Source of the DNA: CAWBOY01 sp963790585 | GTDB lineage: Bacteria; Planctomycetota; Planctomycetia; Gemmatales; Gemmataceae | DNA: 64,000 nucleotides | Assembly (NCBI GenBank): GCA_963790585.1 | Contig: CAWBOY010000004.1 | Location: forward strand, 558,001-622,000 | Reading direction: 5' to 3' | Shown here: positions 1 to 9,318 of the stretch, one piece after another | How positions within the stretch are numbered: position 1 is the first letter of the stretch | Layout of the letters: each line of letters opens with the position of its first letter | Program-made: the position numbers and the translations under genes | The notes under the pieces: model-generated | Seen by the model: only the letters and a program-made list of their open reading frames with translations | Databases searched by the model: none | Told to the model about the DNA's origin: nothing

Positions 1-1
1 C

Positions 2-406
2 CTTGCAATGGGCCTACTTTGGGGTCGATCAGGTCAGCGGCCAACCAATTCTCGGCTCGAAGAATTGCTCGAAGCGGAACGAGAAGCAATAGAGGCTCAG
101 GAATCGATTCCCATAGCCGACGCTGTCGCGGGGAAAAAACCTCAGAAACCGGTGCTTCCCGAGGAGCCGGCACCTGCCGAGAAGTTCGACGTCGCGGCCA
201 TCATCCGGTCTGAGAAGGCAATCTCACCCGACGCGATCGTCGATCTGTTGCTGAACGTCTACTTGCCCGGCGGAGTAGGCGCCGACGCTCGCAAGAAGCT
301 TATCGCCTTCGTCGGCGAAGGCAAACCGACGGGGCCGAAGCTCGACCGGCGCATCCGCGAAACGGTTCACGCGCTTCTGGCGATGCCGGAATATCAGTTG
401 GATTGA
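2..406 (+). CDS. DUF1800 family protein, C-terminal part (5' truncated)
   Basis: The reading frame is open from the window edge to the stop, so this is the 3' end of a gene that begins upstream. The last ~70 residues resemble the C-terminus of DUF1800 proteins, which end in a helix with a consensus like LLASPEYQL; here it reads HALLAMPEYQLD. An acidic, proline-rich linker precedes it. A DUF1501 gene follows after 43 bases, the usual DUF1800-DUF1501 pairing in planctomycetes and other bacteria; both are thought to be exported, but the biochemical role of the pair is not established. Only about 130 residues are visible, so the family call rests on the tail and the neighbour. Confidence 0.7.
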   Translation, partial: LAMGLLWGRSGQRPTNSRLEELLEAEREAIEAQESIPIADAVAGKKPQKPVLPEEPAPAEKFDVAAIIRSEKAISPDAIVDLLLNVYLPGGVGADARKKLIAFVGEGKPTGPKLDRRIRETVHALLAMPEYQLD

Positions 407-449
407 GCGGAGTTTCCTTTATCTATCTTTATCTCGAAAGGGGCTTCCC

Positions 450-1715
450 ATGCTCTCGCGTCGACAACTATTGTCGTGCACAATCCAGGGCTCATCATTG
501 TTAGCCTTTGGTTCGGTCGTGCCGCAATTCATTGCCAACACTGCCCAGGCCGCCGAGACGGGCAAGGACACGGTCCTCGTCATCGTCGAATTGACGGGCG
601 GAAACGACGGTCTCAACACGGTCATTCCTCACGGCGATGATCTTTATCACAAATATCGGCCGACACTGCGTTTCACGAAAGAGCAAGTCGTCAAGGTAAG
701 CGACAACGTCGGCTTGCATCCAGCGATGCGCAGCTTTGAACGACTGCTAAAGGACAATTCGCTTGCGGTCGTGCAGGGCGTCGGTTACCCGAATCCGGAC
801 CGGTCCCATTTTGAATCAATGGACATTTGGCATCTTGGCGATCCAAGTCGCAAACAGACGACCGGCTGGATCGGCCGTTGCGGGGCCGACCTCAGCCCGG
901 ATAAAGGCGGCATCCCGATCATGCATATCGGGCCAAATCGCTTGCCGCTGGCACTCAATGGCGCGCCGGGCGGGGCAATCAGCATCAACAACAAATTGTC
1001 CTACAGAATGGAACTGGGCGGCGGCAGCGAGGCACGACACGACGCGCGCCGCAAGCTGATTAGCGATCTTTCGCAGCCAGTGAAGGACGAGCCGGAACGC
1101 GGCCTCCTGGATTTCGTCGCGCGACGCCAGGTGCAGACTCTGACGACGCTTGATCGGCTTCAGGAAGTCTTGCGCGGCATGAACGGCGAGCGTTATTACG
1201 ATCCTTCGGGCCGTTTCAACGCGGCCAACGCTTTGTCGGTCAAACTCGACATGGTGGCCAAACTGATTCAAAAGGGCTTCGGCACGCGCGTGTTCTACGT
1301 GGCCAAGGATGGGTTTGACACCCATTCCGAACAGGCCAATGCCCATCGTGACCTGTTGTCCGATGTGGCCAACGGGATCACACAGTTCTTCGATACGCTC
1401 CGCGCGGCCGGCCATGACAAGCGTGTCCGTGTCCTGACCTTTTCGGAGTTTGGGCGGCGCGTCCAAGAAAACGGGAGCAAGGGGACCGACCATGGGGCCG
1501 GCTCGAGTCTGTTTGTGGCTGGGCCGTCTCTCAAGGCAGGCGGACTTGTCGGCGAACATCCGAGCTTGAAAGATCTCGATTCGGGTGATCTCAAATATCA
1601 CACCGATTTCCGCCGCGTCTATGCCACGCTGCTCGACGATTGGCTCGGCTGCGACAGCAACGCCGTCCTGGGGGGCAGATTCGCCCACCTCGACGCGCTT
1701 AAACGCAAGGCCTAA
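450..1715 (+). CDS. DUF1501 family protein, Tat-exported
   Basis: A 421-residue protein with a twin-arginine start (MLSRRQLL) and a cleavable signal ending near residue 35 (AQA-A), so it is probably exported folded by the Tat system. The body matches DUF1501, a family with an alkaline-phosphatase-like fold: conserved ELTGGNDGLNT near residue 50, GFDTH near 290 and GTDHG near 350. AAAGGGG lies about 7 bases before the ATG. It sits directly after the DUF1800 gene and is probably co-transcribed with it. Substrate unknown. Length is normal for the family. Confidence 0.9.
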   Translation: MLSRRQLLSCTIQGSSLLAFGSVVPQFIANTAQAAETGKDTVLVIVELTGGNDGLNTVIPHGDDLYHKYRPTLRFTKEQVVKVSDNVGLHPAMRSFERLLKDNSLAVVQGVGYPNPDRSHFESMDIWHLGDPSRKQTTGWIGRCGADLSPDKGGIPIMHIGPNRLPLALNGAPGGAISINNKLSYRMELGGGSEARHDARRKLISDLSQPVKDEPERGLLDFVARRQVQTLTTLDRLQEVLRGMNGERYYDPSGRFNAANALSVKLDMVAKLIQKGFGTRVFYVAKDGFDTHSEQANAHRDLLSDVANGITQFFDTLRAAGHDKRVRVLTFSEFGRRVQENGSKGTDHGAGSSLFVAGPSLKAGGLVGEHPSLKDLDSGDLKYHTDFRRVYATLLDDWLGCDSNAVLGGRFAHLDALKRKA

Positions 1716-1808
1716 CGACTTAGGATTTGCTTCGTTGTGCCCGCTAAAGCCATCACCCGTTCGTTCATGGCCTTAGCGGGCCGATCTCTTCACTTCAGGA
1801 GTATGGAC

Positions 1809-2720
1809 ATGTTTCGATTGTCGCGTAAGGCATTTTCTCTCTTGGAGTTGCTCGTCGTCATTGCGATCATCGCGCTCCTCATAGGCTTGCTGCTGCCGGC
1901 CATTCAAAAGGTGCGCGAGGCGGCGGCCCGTGCGCAGTCACTTAATAATCTCAAACAGATGGGCCTCGCGACCTGGAATTACCTTGATGCGAACAATTCT
2001 CTACCACCGGGAGTCGACGATAACCATTTCTCGGCTACGGCTAAATTGCTGCCTTATGTCGAGCAAGGTAATGTTTACAACGCAATTGATTTCAAGAAAA
2101 ACGCCGAAGATCCGGCCAACGCTACAGCTCGCCAAATCGTAATCAAGACTTTTCTCTCGCCGCTTGACCCACATGGTGTGGGTACACATCGCACGGGGTC
2201 AATCGATTATCTGTTTTGCGCCGGATCGAAGCCCGATCTCGCGGATAATGACGGCGTCTGTTATTTAAACTCTAAAGTGAAGGTAATCCAAATTACGGAT
2301 GGAACCAGTAACACCGTGTTGTTGGGCGAAACGCTCATCGGTGACGGCTCGAAAACGGCTACCTCGGTAAAATTCCAGTACGTGCGCATGCCAAAGGGAG
2401 ACCTAAAAGAACTCCACGACGAATCGGGAGTCAAGGAATTCAAGGCTGACAAAAATATTGCGGGAGACCGCTGCGCGAGCTGGATGGATGGGCGTTTTCT
2501 GCAGGGCACGTTTACAGCGACGCGCTTGTTCGACGACCAAAGACCTGATGTCGACTGCGAGGGAGCCGGCGGCCTCTCAGGCTTACGGAGCTTGGGCGGC
2601 ACCTTCAATGTCGCATTTTGCGACGGCAGCGTTCGAACGATTCGCAAGGCGGTCGATCTCAAGAACTGGAAGGCGATGGCGACCCGCGCCGGCGGCGAAG
2701 TCGTAAACTTCGACTTTTGA
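1809..2720 (+). CDS. DUF1559 pseudopilin-like protein (first of three)
   Basis: Secreted or membrane-anchored protein of ~303 residues with a type IV pilin-like N-terminus: short basic leader, then AFSLLELLVVIAIIALLIG, retaining Glu5 of the mature prepilin but with Ala instead of Gly at -1. DUF1559 proteins are massively expanded in planctomycetes; their function is not settled. The C-terminal CDGSVR motif is the short form of the H-x9-DG signature. The ATG at 1809 is chosen because AGGAG at 1797-1801 is spaced 7 bases from it; an ATG at 1803 is too close and a GTG at 1737 lacks a site. Two paralogues follow. Confidence 0.9.
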   Translation: MFRLSRKAFSLLELLVVIAIIALLIGLLLPAIQKVREAAARAQSLNNLKQMGLATWNYLDANNSLPPGVDDNHFSATAKLLPYVEQGNVYNAIDFKKNAEDPANATARQIVIKTFLSPLDPHGVGTHRTGSIDYLFCAGSKPDLADNDGVCYLNSKVKVIQITDGTSNTVLLGETLIGDGSKTATSVKFQYVRMPKGDLKELHDESGVKEFKADKNIAGDRCASWMDGRFLQGTFTATRLFDDQRPDVDCEGAGGLSGLRSLGGTFNVAFCDGSVRTIRKAVDLKNWKAMATRAGGEVVNFDF

Positions 2721-2732
2721 GCGATTGCCGCC

Positions 2733-2751
2733 CCTCTCCCTGAGGGAGAGG
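2733..2751. repeat. Short perfect hairpin
   Basis: CCTCTCCC/GGGAGAGG, an 8-bp perfect stem with a 3-base loop, 12 bases after the first DUF1559 stop. A run of seven T lies ~17 bases beyond, too far for a classical intrinsic terminator. It may be a weak terminator or an interspersed repeat. Confidence 0.5.
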
Positions 2752-2845
2752 AGAGCCTGCGCCGCTACTTTTTTTGGCCTGGTCATTCGGATGTGATAAC
2801 GTTTCAAATACCAAAATGCATGGCCATAAACCGAGGGAAAACATC

Positions 2846-3756
2846 ATGTTGCGGTCAACTCGAAAAGCGTTCTCTCTATTGGAATTGCTCGTCGTCATCG
2901 CGATCATCGCGATCCTCTTAGCATTACTCCTGCCGGCCCTACAAAAAGTGCGCCAGGCGGCGTCGCGCAACTCGTCGACAAACAATTTGAAGCAACTCGG
3001 CTTGGCCGCGTTCAATTATGAATCGACATTTGGCAATTTCCCTAGCGGACTCGACGATAAGCACTTCTCCGCGCATGCTCATTTGCTTCCCTATATCGAA
3101 CAGGGCAATCTGTACAATATCATCGAATTCAAGAAAAACGCGGAGGACACGGCGAACGACCCAGCCCGCAAGATTGTCGTCAAGGTCTATCTGAGCCCAC
3201 TGGATACTCTTGGCTTGGGAACCAATCTTACAGGCGGAACCAATTACTTTTTCTGCGCGGGCTCGAAGCCGAGCCTGAGTGACAATGATGGCGTTTGCTA
3301 TCAGAACTCCAAGCTGAAGATTGTGCAAATCACGGATGGCACTAGCAATACAATCCTGACCGGTGAGACGCTGCTCGGCGATCATGAGAAATCAGCCACG
3401 AGCGTCAAGCGCCAGCATGTGAAGTTGAAGGAAGCGGATCTCAAAGATCTGAACGATGAGTCTGGCGTCAAGGATTTTCAGGACAATAAGAATATCGCCG
3501 CGAATCGCGGCGGGAGTTGGATGGACGGCCGATTCCTACAGACCACGTTCACGGCGACTCGCGCATTCGACGACGTGAAACCGGATGTCGACTGCGAGGG
3601 GGCTGGCGGCCTGTCGGCGTTGCGAAATATGGGCTCGGTCTATAACGTCGGCATGTGCGACGGCAGCGTTCGATCGATCGCCAAGAAGATCGATCTAACC
3701 GTGTGGAAAGCCTCGCTACCCGCAGCGGTGGCGAGGTTATCCCCGTAGATTTCTGA
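2846..3756 (+). CDS. DUF1559 pseudopilin-like protein (second), C-terminal frameshift
   Basis: Paralogue of the preceding gene, with the same prepilin-like start (AFSLLELLVVIAIIAILLA, Glu5 present) and the same CDGSVR tail. The ATG at 2846 follows GAGGG by 8 bases. As written the frame ends at 3748 with an aberrant tail (SLPAAVARLSP). Shifting by one base near 3716 gives RSGGEVIPVDF and a TGA at 3754-3756, matching the two sister proteins, which end in GGEV-(V/I)-x-x-F. One base therefore appears to be missing near 3716, by error or recent mutation. Separated from its neighbours by hairpins, so it may be transcribed independently. Confidence 0.88.
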
Positions 3757-3801
3757 GCATTCGCGCTATCGTGGGTCAGCGAAACGGGAGCATCTCTCAG
3801 C

Positions 3802-3860
3802 AGCCCCAAGCGCAAGCGCGGGGTTCGGCATCGAAGTACCTCGCGCTTGCGCCTGGGGCT
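3802..3860. repeat. Inverted repeat between DUF1559 genes
   Basis: AGCCCCAAGCGCAAGCGCG (3802-3820) pairs with CGCGCTTGCGCCTGGGGCT (3842-3860): a 19-bp stem with one mismatch and a 21-base loop. No T-run follows. It belongs to the class of long palindromes scattered between genes in this window. Confidence 0.8.
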
Positions 3861-3928
3861 GGGAAGGGATGTTCCCTTATTTCTGGAAAGTTGCACTAAG
3901 GTTAATTCTTCCCGAATTGGATCAAATC

Positions 3929-4837
3929 ATGCGACACGCAACTCGAAGAGCGTTCACTCTCTTTCATTTATTAATTCTGTTGGCCTTGCTGTCTTTGCTT
4001 TTCGCGATGCTGTTGCCGGCGGTGATCAAAGCACGCGAAGCTGCGGCCCGAAGTCAATCACAAAACAATTTGCGGCAGATTGCGATTGGCTGCGCTTCCT
4101 ATCACGATTCTTTCACGGTATTGCCACCCGGCGTCGATGCGAATCATTTTTCGGCTTCGGCTCGGCTTTTGCCTTTCGTCGAGCAGGCGGCAATCTATCA
4201 ACTAATTGATTTCAAATTGGTTCAGGAAGACAAGGCCAATGACACAGCGCGGAAAGTAATAATCAAAACTTACCTAAATCCACTCGACCCCATGCGATCC
4301 GTGACTATGGATGCTGGGGCGACCAATTATCTTTTCAGCGCCGGTTCCAAGGCCGATCTTACGGATAACAATGGTGTGTTTTATCTGAATTCCGCAATTA
4401 AGTTCATCGACATCAAGGATGGCACAAGCAACACAATACTGTGCGGCGAAACACTCAAGGGCGATTCGATGGTCCGCGCGGTCTCGGTCAAACGCCAACA
4501 CGTGAAACTCAAGAAAGAGGACCTCAAAGACCTGAGGCCTGACGCCGGCGTCAAAGATTTCAAAGATGACAAAAACATCGCCGCGGATCGCTGCGCGAGT
4601 TGGATGGATGGCCGGTTTCTGCAGGGCACATTCACGGCGACCAGAACTGTGGATGACGAGAAACCGGACGTCGACTGCGGCGGAGCCGGCGGCCTTTCTG
4701 GTTTGCGCAGCCTTCGCAACGGCTGCAACGTTGCGCTCTGCGACGGCAGCGTTCGCTTTGTCAGCAGTTCAATTGACTTCAAAACCTGGCAAGCGCTCGC
4801 CACCCGGGATGGCGGTGAGGTGATTGCCGATTTTTGA
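3929..4837 (+). CDS. DUF1559 pseudopilin-like protein (third), degenerate pilin motif
   Basis: Third tandem DUF1559 paralogue, ~302 residues, with the same body and CDGSVR tail as the first two. Its N-terminal helix reads AFTLFHLLILLALLSLL: position +5, Glu in prepilins and in both sisters, is His here, and the -1 residue is Ala. Glu5 is needed for normal pilin methylation/assembly in studied systems, so this copy may be only a membrane-anchored protein. The ATG at 3929 is chosen because the hydrophobic segment should start close to the N-terminus; an earlier ATG at 3869 would add 20 residues. Confidence 0.85.
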   Translation: MRHATRRAFTLFHLLILLALLSLLFAMLLPAVIKAREAAARSQSQNNLRQIAIGCASYHDSFTVLPPGVDANHFSASARLLPFVEQAAIYQLIDFKLVQEDKANDTARKVIIKTYLNPLDPMRSVTMDAGATNYLFSAGSKADLTDNNGVFYLNSAIKFIDIKDGTSNTILCGETLKGDSMVRAVSVKRQHVKLKKEDLKDLRPDAGVKDFKDDKNIAADRCASWMDGRFLQGTFTATRTVDDEKPDVDCGGAGGLSGLRSLRNGCNVALCDGSVRFVSSSIDFKTWQALATRDGGEVIADF

Positions 4838-4922
4838 GAGACGGTCCCTCGACCATGGCTTATACAATAAGTGCGGCCCGCGATGGCAAACAAAACGATC
4901 TGACTTAGAGGAGGTTTCTCAC

Positions 4923-5351
4923 GTGCGACGCTTCACCGCTGCATTTTTGCTGACTGTTAGCATGGCCTCTATCCTCAATGCCGCCGACGGCGACGACACC
5001 CCTAAGGCAGCCGCGACGCGGAAGGCGCTCAAGACGAAGATAACAGTCGACTTCGCGGACACCAAGCTGGCCGACGCCCTGGAGGAGCTTAAAGAACAGG
5101 CCAAGGGGCTATCGTTCCTAATTGACACTAAAGGCGGCGTCTCGCGTAACCAGACGCTGACTTATAAGGGCAAAGACGTCACGGTTGAGGAGGCCCTCGA
5201 CGGCATGTTGAAAAAGAACGGCCTCGGCTACGTCGTCATGAAGAGCAAGGCCTACGACGGTTCCATTCAAATCAAGCAAGGCAAGGAGCGTGGCTACGAA
5301 GCCGGCAAAGAGCCCAAGGATTCGACCTCCAAGGACAAAAAAGATAAGTAG
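4923..5351 (+). CDS. Secreted STN-domain-like small protein
   Basis: Secreted protein of 142 residues. The GTG start is supported by AGAGGAGG at 4907-4914, spaced 8 bases. A signal peptide (RRFTAAFLLTVSMASILNAA) is followed by a domain resembling the secretin/TonB short N-terminal (STN) fold: ITVDFADTKLADALEELKE, then a strand-turn ending LTYKGKDVTVEEALDGMLKK. The C-terminus is a charged Lys/Asp tail. In planctomycetes such proteins are often annotated as STN-domain proteins of unknown role. Position after three pilin-like genes would fit a type II secretion connection, but that is inference. The next gene starts 5 bases after its stop. Confidence 0.7.
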   Translation: MRRFTAAFLLTVSMASILNAADGDDTPKAAATRKALKTKITVDFADTKLADALEELKEQAKGLSFLIDTKGGVSRNQTLTYKGKDVTVEEALDGMLKKNGLGYVVMKSKAYDGSIQIKQGKERGYEAGKEPKDSTSKDKKDK

Positions 5352-5355
5352 AAGC

Positions 5356-5996
5356 ATGCATAGCGACTTCTTCCTCGATCCCGACCGGGCCGATGAAGAC
5401 GGACTCGTCGGCGTCGGCGGTGATTTGACGCCGCAACGACTGCTCGATGCCTACAGCCGGGGCATTTTCCCTTTTTACGACGATGCCAGCCCCATACTCT
5501 GGTGGTCGCCCGACCCGCGCACGGTTCTCGAACTCGACGGCTTGCACGTCTCGCGGCGCTCGCGCGCACGCTTCGGTCGGGTAAGTTTCAGATCACGATC
5601 AACCGTGATTTCTCCGGTGTCATCGCGGGCTGCGCGGACCGGCCCGGCCAAGGACAATGGATCCTTCCTGAGATGATCGACGCTTACACCGAGCTGCATA
5701 GACTTGGTCATGCTCACAGCGTCGAAGTGTGGCACGACAACACGCTTGCCGGCGGACTGTATGGCCTGGCGATCGGCGGCCTGTTCGCTGGTGAGTCGAT
5801 GTTCACGCGCACAACCGACGCGTCGAAAGCCGCCTTGGTCCTCACGGTAGCGCATCTTCGGGAGCGGAACTTTCAATTATTCGACGTCCAATTTATCAAT
5901 TCCCACACCGAGAGCATGGGTGCGACCGAGATTCGGCGACGCGACTATTTACGACGCCTGCAGCTGGCTTTACACGTCCAGACGTCGTTTGCTTGA
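5356..5996 (+). CDS. aat: Leucyl/phenylalanyl-tRNA--protein transferase (frameshifted)
   Basis: Aat adds Leu or Phe to proteins with N-terminal Arg/Lys, marking them for ClpS/ClpAP (N-degron pathway, cytoplasm). The N-terminal half shows the family pattern GLVGVGGDL, YSRGIFPFY and WWSPDPR; the C-terminal half shows INRDFSGVI, ESMFT, SKAALV and DVQ-x4-HTESMGA. The halves lie in different frames. Insertion of one base near 5561 (inside CGGCGCTCGCGCGC) joins HVSRR to LARTLRSGKFQI and restores a normal ~213-residue protein. No catalytic motif is missing, so sequence error is likely. Starts 5 bases after the STN-like gene. Confidence 0.92.
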
Positions 5997-6128
5997 CGGT
6001 CGTCAGCCTCCTTTCATTTCCTGTTCTCATCGCTTCGATGCATACTCGGATTAACGCGTGATAGTGGCTCGACTCGCTCTATACCCCTATGATGATTGCT
6101 GTTAGCCCTGGCAGCATAAGGGGACAGC

Positions 6129-7478
6129 ATGGCTTCGTCGAGCGACCTGATCGTCAGTGTTTCGGGGATACGCGGCATCGTCAATGTGGGGCTTACCCCG
6201 GCGACGGCCTTGGCGTTCGCGTCAGCTTTCGCTTCGTATACGAATGGTGGACGTATCGTTCTGAGCCGTGATGGACGGCCGAGCGGGGCGATGCTCCGGT
6301 ACGCAATTCTTTCTGGATTGACCGCCGCCGGTTGCGAAGTGCTTGACTTGGGGATCGCGCCGACGCCTACGGTCGGATTTGCCGTTCAGACTCTTCGGGC
6401 CGCAGGCGCGATTCAAATTACCGCCAGCCATAACCCGGCTCCGTGGAATGGGCTCAAACTGTTTGGCCCCGACGGCCGCATTCTGGACGCGGCCAAGGGC
6501 AAGCGTGTCAAACATCTGTTTGAAAGTCAGGCAAGTCAGAATGCGCCCTATAGCCAGATCGGCACGCTGCAGGATTATCCTCGGGCCGCGGACGAACATC
6601 GGGATCGAGTCATAGAACAGATCGATGTCGCTGGCATCCGGAATTCTGGACTGCGTGCCTTTCTTGACGCCAATGGTGGCTCTGGCGGGCCGATGGGTCG
6701 TAATTTGCTGCGGTCACTTCAAGTTCAAACAACCTATTTCGGCTGTGAGGCGGAAGGAATTTTTTTGCATGAGCCAGAGCCGACGGCGGACAATCTCAAG
6801 AACGTATGCTCACTTGTTCGCCAAAGCGATGTCGATATCGGCTTCGCTCTCGATCCGGACGCCGACCGGCTGGCTTTGATCGATGAGAATGGCCGCTATC
6901 TAGGGGAGGAATTCACGCTTGCCCTAGCGGCTCGATTCCGCTTGCTCCGCGAGCGTGGGCCCATTGTTCTGAATATGTCGACGTCGCGGGTCACGGAGGA
7001 TGTAGCGGCCCAGGCTGGGTGCTCTTGCACGCGCTCGGCGGTCGGCGAAGCGAATGTGGCTGATGAAATGTTGCGCGTTGGCGCCCTTTTCGGAGGCGAG
7101 GGCAACGGCGGCGTCATCGACCCGCGCGTCGGACTCGTCCGCGATCCGTTTATCGGTATCGGCTTGATTCTCAATCTGATGGCCGAAACCGGGAAGAAGA
7201 TCAGCGTACTCGCCGACGAGCTGCCGCAATATCGAATTGTTAAAGAAAAATTCTCCGCGTCGCTTGACGGCTTGCCAAAACTATACGACGTTCTCACAAA
7301 ACGCTGGCCCGAGGCAACGGTCAACAGAATCGATGGCCTACGGCTCGATTGGCAAGATCGTTGGGTTCATGTTCGACCAAGCAATACCGAGCCGATCGTC
7401 CGCGTCATTGCCGAAGCGCCGACGGAAAAATCCGCTGCCGAATTATGTCGCGAGGTCGCGGCATCTCTGGTCCAATAG
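6129..7478 (+). CDS. glmM: Phosphoglucosamine mutase-like alpha-D-phosphohexomutase
   Basis: Cytoplasmic phosphohexomutase, 449 residues. Active-site serine loop TASHNPAPWNGLK near residue 100, metal-binding DPDADRL near 242, sugar-binding EGNGG near 322, and phosphate-binding RPSNTEP near 415: all four domains of the superfamily are present and intact. Closest by feel to GlmM, which converts glucosamine-6-phosphate to the 1-phosphate for UDP-GlcNAc synthesis; phosphomannomutase/phosphoglucomutase activity cannot be excluded. AAGGGG lies 7 bases before the ATG. Confidence 0.85.
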   Translation: MASSSDLIVSVSGIRGIVNVGLTPATALAFASAFASYTNGGRIVLSRDGRPSGAMLRYAILSGLTAAGCEVLDLGIAPTPTVGFAVQTLRAAGAIQITASHNPAPWNGLKLFGPDGRILDAAKGKRVKHLFESQASQNAPYSQIGTLQDYPRAADEHRDRVIEQIDVAGIRNSGLRAFLDANGGSGGPMGRNLLRSLQVQTTYFGCEAEGIFLHEPEPTADNLKNVCSLVRQSDVDIGFALDPDADRLALIDENGRYLGEEFTLALAARFRLLRERGPIVLNMSTSRVTEDVAAQAGCSCTRSAVGEANVADEMLRVGALFGGEGNGGVIDPRVGLVRDPFIGIGLILNLMAETGKKISVLADELPQYRIVKEKFSASLDGLPKLYDVLTKRWPEATVNRIDGLRLDWQDRWVHVRPSNTEPIVRVIAEAPTEKSAAELCREVAASLVQ

Positions 7479-7596
7479 CCACGATTATTCGCGAAGCGAA
7501 ACTTTCTTCCGGCACTTGTGTTGGATTTGGTAGAAAGTCCGCGCTTGCCGGTCGTTGAATGTTCGGTCCGTCAGACCCGCCTCGGAGATCGAGACC

Positions 7597-9228
7597 ATGA
7601 ATAGCCCCTATCGCACCGACTCAAACCGAACCCCCTTCGGTTGGACGCTACTGGTTTTGGCCGCCGTCACAACGGTCGGCTCTGCCGGTGAGTCGAGCAA
7701 GACGCCGGTTAATTCATCGACGCCAAAGCTCGACGCCAAGCGGCTGGCGGCGATCATCGACAATGAGATAAACGCACAGCTGCAAGCCGAAAAGGTTCCG
7801 GCGTCGGCCCGAGCGAGCGACTCCGAATTCCTGCGCCGCGTCTACCTGGACATCACGGGCGTCATCCCGACGACGAAACAAGCCATCGCCTTCCTAGAGA
7901 GCCAGGACTCCGACAAGCGAGCGAAGCTGATTGATGAACTTTTGGCCAGTCCGAATTACGGCAAACATCAGGCGGACATCTGGCAAGCGACGTTGTTGCC
8001 GCGTACTTCCGAATCGCGCCGTTTCCAGTTTGGGCCTATGGTCGAATGGCTCGAAGAGAGTTTCAACAAGAACAAGCCCTGGGATGTGATGGTTCGCGAC
8101 ATCCTCACGGCGTCCGGGCCTCAAGATAAGAATCCGGCCGTGACATTCTTTCTCGCCAACAACACCGTCGACAAGATGACGGATACTTCCACCAAGATGT
8201 TCTTGGGAATTCAGCTGCAATGCGCCCAGTGTCATAACCATCCGTTCACCGACTTCAAGCAAACCGATTACTGGGGTATGACTGCCTTTTTCATGAAGGT
8301 GCAGGTTCAAGCGGTGCCGCCGGCCCAACAGGACTCCACGCCGCCGAGCGTCACGGAAGTGAACAATCCGCGTCGTGGCCGTTTCCCGTTGCCGGAAGCG
8401 ACGAAACGGCTGCCGCCGAAGTTCCTGCAAGACAAGGCGCCAACCGTTAACGCGCAGCGCGAATCGCTTCGCCCGCTGCTGGCCGAATGGATGACCTCGC
8501 CGAACAATCGATATTTCAGCAAGGCGATGGTCAATCGCATCTGGGGGCAGATGTTTGGTCGCGGGATTGTAAATCCGATCGACGATATGCAAGACGAGAA
8601 CGCTCCTTCGCATCCCAAGTTGTTTCAGGCGCTGGCGGACCAGTTTGTCGCCAACGGCTTCGATGTGAAATATCTGGTCCGGGCCATCTGCAACAGCGAG
8701 ACATATCAACGGTCCAGCAAGCCGACCGACGGCAACGAAAAAGCTAATCCCGCTCTCTTTAGTCGGATGGCCGTCAAGACAGTTAAGCCCGGCGATCTTT
8801 TCGATTCGTTAAAAGTCACGCTTGGCACCTTGAACGGAGCGCCGAATCCCGGAAGAAGCGCCGCAGGCGGTGGCATGCGCGGACAAAACGCCACCCCGCG
8901 CGTCCAATTCGTCGCGTTTTTCCAGGTCGACGAGAATGCGGAAGCGACGGAGTATCCGGCGGGCATCCCCCAGGCCCTGCGCCTGATGAATGGCCCGCAG
9001 TTCAATCAGGGCGTGATGGCCCGGTCGCGTGAACTAACGCGAACTGCGAAGGCGCCACAGTTGGCCATCGAAACGCTCTACCTGACGGCGCTCTCTCGTA
9101 AGCCGACCCCAGCCGAGTATGAGAAAATGTTGGCCCACGTCGGCAAGCATCGAAATGAAGAAATAAAGGCCTATTCCGATATTCTTTGGGCGCTTATTAA
9201 CTCCAGCGAGTTCACGCTCAACAAGTAA
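7597..9228 (+). CDS. DUF1549/DUF1553 protein with CxxCH motif
   Basis: Exported protein of 543 residues with a hydrophobic signal (WTLLVLAAVTTVGSAG) after a short basic start. The N-terminal DUF1549 domain contains LRRVYLDITGVIPT and a CAQCH motif (residues ~208-212) followed by NHPFTDFKQ, the form of a c-type haem attachment site. The C-terminal DUF1553 domain contains VNRIWGQMFGRGIV and later ALSRKPTPAEY. These are the planctomycete proteins encoded next to DUF1501; the pair is often found with sulfatases or other exported catabolic genes. Function unproven. Start chosen at 7597: GGAG at 7584-7587, signal immediately after. Confidence 0.92.
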   Translation: MNSPYRTDSNRTPFGWTLLVLAAVTTVGSAGESSKTPVNSSTPKLDAKRLAAIIDNEINAQLQAEKVPASARASDSEFLRRVYLDITGVIPTTKQAIAFLESQDSDKRAKLIDELLASPNYGKHQADIWQATLLPRTSESRRFQFGPMVEWLEESFNKNKPWDVMVRDILTASGPQDKNPAVTFFLANNTVDKMTDTSTKMFLGIQLQCAQCHNHPFTDFKQTDYWGMTAFFMKVQVQAVPPAQQDSTPPSVTEVNNPRRGRFPLPEATKRLPPKFLQDKAPTVNAQRESLRPLLAEWMTSPNNRYFSKAMVNRIWGQMFGRGIVNPIDDMQDENAPSHPKLFQALADQFVANGFDVKYLVRAICNSETYQRSSKPTDGNEKANPALFSRMAVKTVKPGDLFDSLKVTLGTLNGAPNPGRSAAGGGMRGQNATPRVQFVAFFQVDENAEATEYPAGIPQALRLMNGPQFNQGVMARSRELTRTAKAPQLAIETLYLTALSRKPTPAEYEKMLAHVGKHRNEEIKAYSDILWALINSSEFTLNK

Positions 9229-9239
9229 CGTCGTCCCCC

Positions 9240-9262
9240 GGCCAGGTCTTCATAGCCTGGCC
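9240..9262. repeat. Hairpin between DUF1549 and DUF1501 genes
   Basis: GGCCAGG (9240-9246) pairs with CCTGGCC (9256-9262), a 7-bp perfect stem with a 9-base loop in the 90-base gap of the pair. No T-run. It could tune relative expression within the operon, or be incidental. Confidence 0.4.
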
Positions 9263-9318
9263 TATTCCAAAACTATCCGGCAAAGCGAAAACGCTCCGTA
9301 AGACATGAGGAAACTGCC

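Noticed and set aside
816..1688. Long open frame antisense to the first DUF1501 gene (and similar antisense frames over rarA, fusA and others)
   Set aside because: GC-rich coding sequence leaves the opposite strand open; these frames have no ribosome-binding site, no recognisable domain and lie fully inside well-supported genes.
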